DNA of 13,707 bases. Source: Spirochaetota bacterium (GTDB taxonomy: Bacteria; Spirochaetota; UBA4802; JAFGJZ01). This document shows, piece by piece, positions 12,592 through 13,707 of the stretch. Both the position numbers and the translations under genes were made by a program. The stretch spans positions 1 through 13,707 of the forward strand of contig JAEWVL010000348.1 of the NCBI GenBank assembly GCA_023396665.1. Direction: 5' to 3'. The notes under the pieces were generated by a model. The model had not been told where the DNA came from and did not search any database. It saw only the letters and a program-made list of their open reading frames with translations. Each line of letters starts with the position of its first letter. The stretch's first letter is position 1.

Positions 12592-13707
12592 TATTTTTTT
12601 ATTTTCAGAATCTTTTTCTTCAATAGTCTTTTGACCGGTTTCGGCAGCAAAAAGGCGAGTATCGACCTGAGTTTATTAGCAGAAATATATAAAAACGAAT
12701 AGATGTAACTCGACTCCAGTCTTTTCTTTCTTTTTGTAATCTCATCCAATTTATCGTTTACATCATTAAGCTCCCGGCTCAAAGCAACGATTGATTTATA
12801 ATATGCATCATTGAGTTTTTTAAGCGATACCGCATCAAGCTTATAAAATTCTGACAACGAATTGCTGTAAATAGCGTTCAAACAATCAACTGAATACTCA
12901 TTAGACAAAACATTCTTGATCGATTGCAAAAAGCTGTACCCGTATTTTTCATCAGGCTCAAGGTGACAGCCTTCACCCCATTCGTTCCATGCATTGACAA
13001 AAACAAATTGTGTTTCCGGTTTCTGTGACAGGCGGGTCAGCCGCACGATTTCCGAGAACCAGAATTCGAACAAAGCGGGATCATTATTTTCAAAGATAAA
13101 AGCGGAATTTTGTCTTCTTGCGGTATTATCCCAGGAAGGCATCACTGTGCGGAACACATTTACATCATCATATCTTCGCGATATGGAATTCGCGACAATT
13201 CTGCTGTAATCATAACATTTTCCATTGAATCCGCTTTCATAAAACATTATTGAATCATTAATTGATTTTCTCGGATCAAAAAATTTATGCGGCGGAAACT
13301 CAATCAACACATCCGCAGCATAATCGCGAGGTTTTTTCGTTTTAAGATAGTCCACAACCCCCACATAAAGGCCATCAAAACCCATCCCGATGGCCCTTTC
13401 TTTCCAATGTGCTATGGTTTTTGCGGGATTTTTCAGTAATTCGATTTTATAGACTATCACAAATGGTTTGTTGTTTACTCTGATGTATCGCTTATCTTCG
13501 AAATACTCAAAAAGATGATCGATAAAAGCATTATCTGAATCTAATGTTTGGTCCTGCGCGATAAGGATATGATCGTCTTTACCGTCCCATTTTCGAGTCC
13601 AATTCTCATTCGCCCAACAAACACAATAAGGAAAATCCAGATCTTTATTTTTCAGTACCGTCTGAAGCGGCGTCTCAAGCAGACGTTTACCGCTAAACCA
13701 GTAATGG
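12591..13707 (-). CDS. WbsX family polysaccharide biosynthesis protein (GH99-like), 5' end outside window
   Basis: The frame is open from the right edge to the TAA at 12591-12593, giving about 371 C-terminal residues; an internal GTG at 13460 is not the true start. Reading in from 13706 gives HYWFSGKRLLETPL, then CVCWANENWTRKWDGKDD, and later MPSWDNTARR and FVNAWNEWGEGCHLEPDEKYG. These are the hallmark blocks of the WbsX / glycoside hydrolase family 99-like domain (PF14307) found in O-antigen and capsule clusters, where its role is annotated as glycosyltransferase but poorly proven. After the domain there is a region of about 115 residues: a predicted coiled coil (LSRELNDVNDKLDEITKRKK), a hydrophobic patch and a strongly basic end (LPKPVKRLLKKKILKIKK), suggesting membrane-surface association. 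It is translationally coupled to the downstream GT2 gene by a one-base overlap. Confidence 0.88.
   Translation of the reverse strand, partial: HYWFSGKRLLETPLQTVLKNKDLDFPYCVCWANENWTRKWDGKDDHILIAQDQTLDSDNAFIDHLFEYFEDKRYIRVNNKPFVIVYKIELLKNPAKTIAHWKERAIGMGFDGLYVGVVDYLKTKKPRDYAADVLIEFPPHKFFDPRKSINDSIMFYESGFNGKCYDYSRIVANSISRRYDDVNVFRTVMPSWDNTARRQNSAFIFENNDPALFEFWFSEIVRLTRLSQKPETQFVFVNAWNEWGEGCHLEPDEKYGYSFLQSIKNVLSNEYSVDCLNAIYSNSLSEFYKLDAVSLKKLNDAYYKSIVALSRELNDVNDKLDEITKRKKRLESSYIYSFLYISANKLRSILAFLLPKPVKRLLKKKILKIKK

Noticed and set aside
1..13707. Search for mobile elements, CRISPR arrays and RNA genes
   Set aside because: No transposase, integrase, terminal repeats, regularly spaced repeats, tRNA cloverleaf or rRNA segments were recognised by eye.

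Overview
The window reads as chromosome from a Gram-negative-type (diderm) bacterium: it carries part of a cytochrome c maturation (Ccm) set, a lipoprotein with a clear lipobox, and a long stretch of cell-surface glycan genes. The combination of NADase-type glycan-binding/discoidin lipoprotein, Ccm genes and O-antigen-like genes would fit a spirochaete of the Leptospirales type, but that assignment is an inference from gene content only.

Layout. Positions 1-597 (+) hold the end of a CcmC-like heme exporter permease and a complete CcmE in which the usual heme-binding histidine is a cysteine (CPEKY). At 874-1233 (+) is a small DUF2007-type protein with a C-terminal membrane segment, converging on a decayed nucleotidyltransferase fragment (1228 to about 1470, -). 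Positions 1626-5788 (+) form a tight three-gene operon: a two-domain glycan-binding-like lipoprotein, a VanW-family protein and a polytopic GT-C-like membrane protein. Positions 5818-8203 (-) hold tagD, a licD-family gene and a TagB/TagF-family gene. This is a glycerol-phosphate decoration module: TagD makes CDP-glycerol, the TagB/F-family enzyme transfers glycerol phosphate to a glycan, and LicD probably transfers another phospho-substituent.

From about 8.2 kb to the right edge the DNA is mostly AT-rich and holds glycan assembly genes: a rhamnosyltransferase-like GT2 (+), an RgpF-like rhamnan synthesis protein (-), and a translationally coupled pair (-) of a WbsX-family protein, cut by the window edge, and a GT2. 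Sampled 60-base lines are 38/60 GC at 3061-3120 and 7021-7080, against 35/120 at 10981-11100, so the right half looks like separately acquired O-antigen/rhamnan DNA. The rhamnosyltransferase-like gene has a GC-richer core and is itself mosaic.

Together the right two thirds look like a surface-polysaccharide locus that builds a rhamnose-containing polymer and decorates it with glycerol phosphate. The VanW/lipoprotein/membrane-protein operon is a plausible but unproven envelope partner. No tRNA, rRNA, CRISPR array, transposase or integrase was seen. Regulatory calls (promoters, palindromes, hairpins) are by eye and weak.
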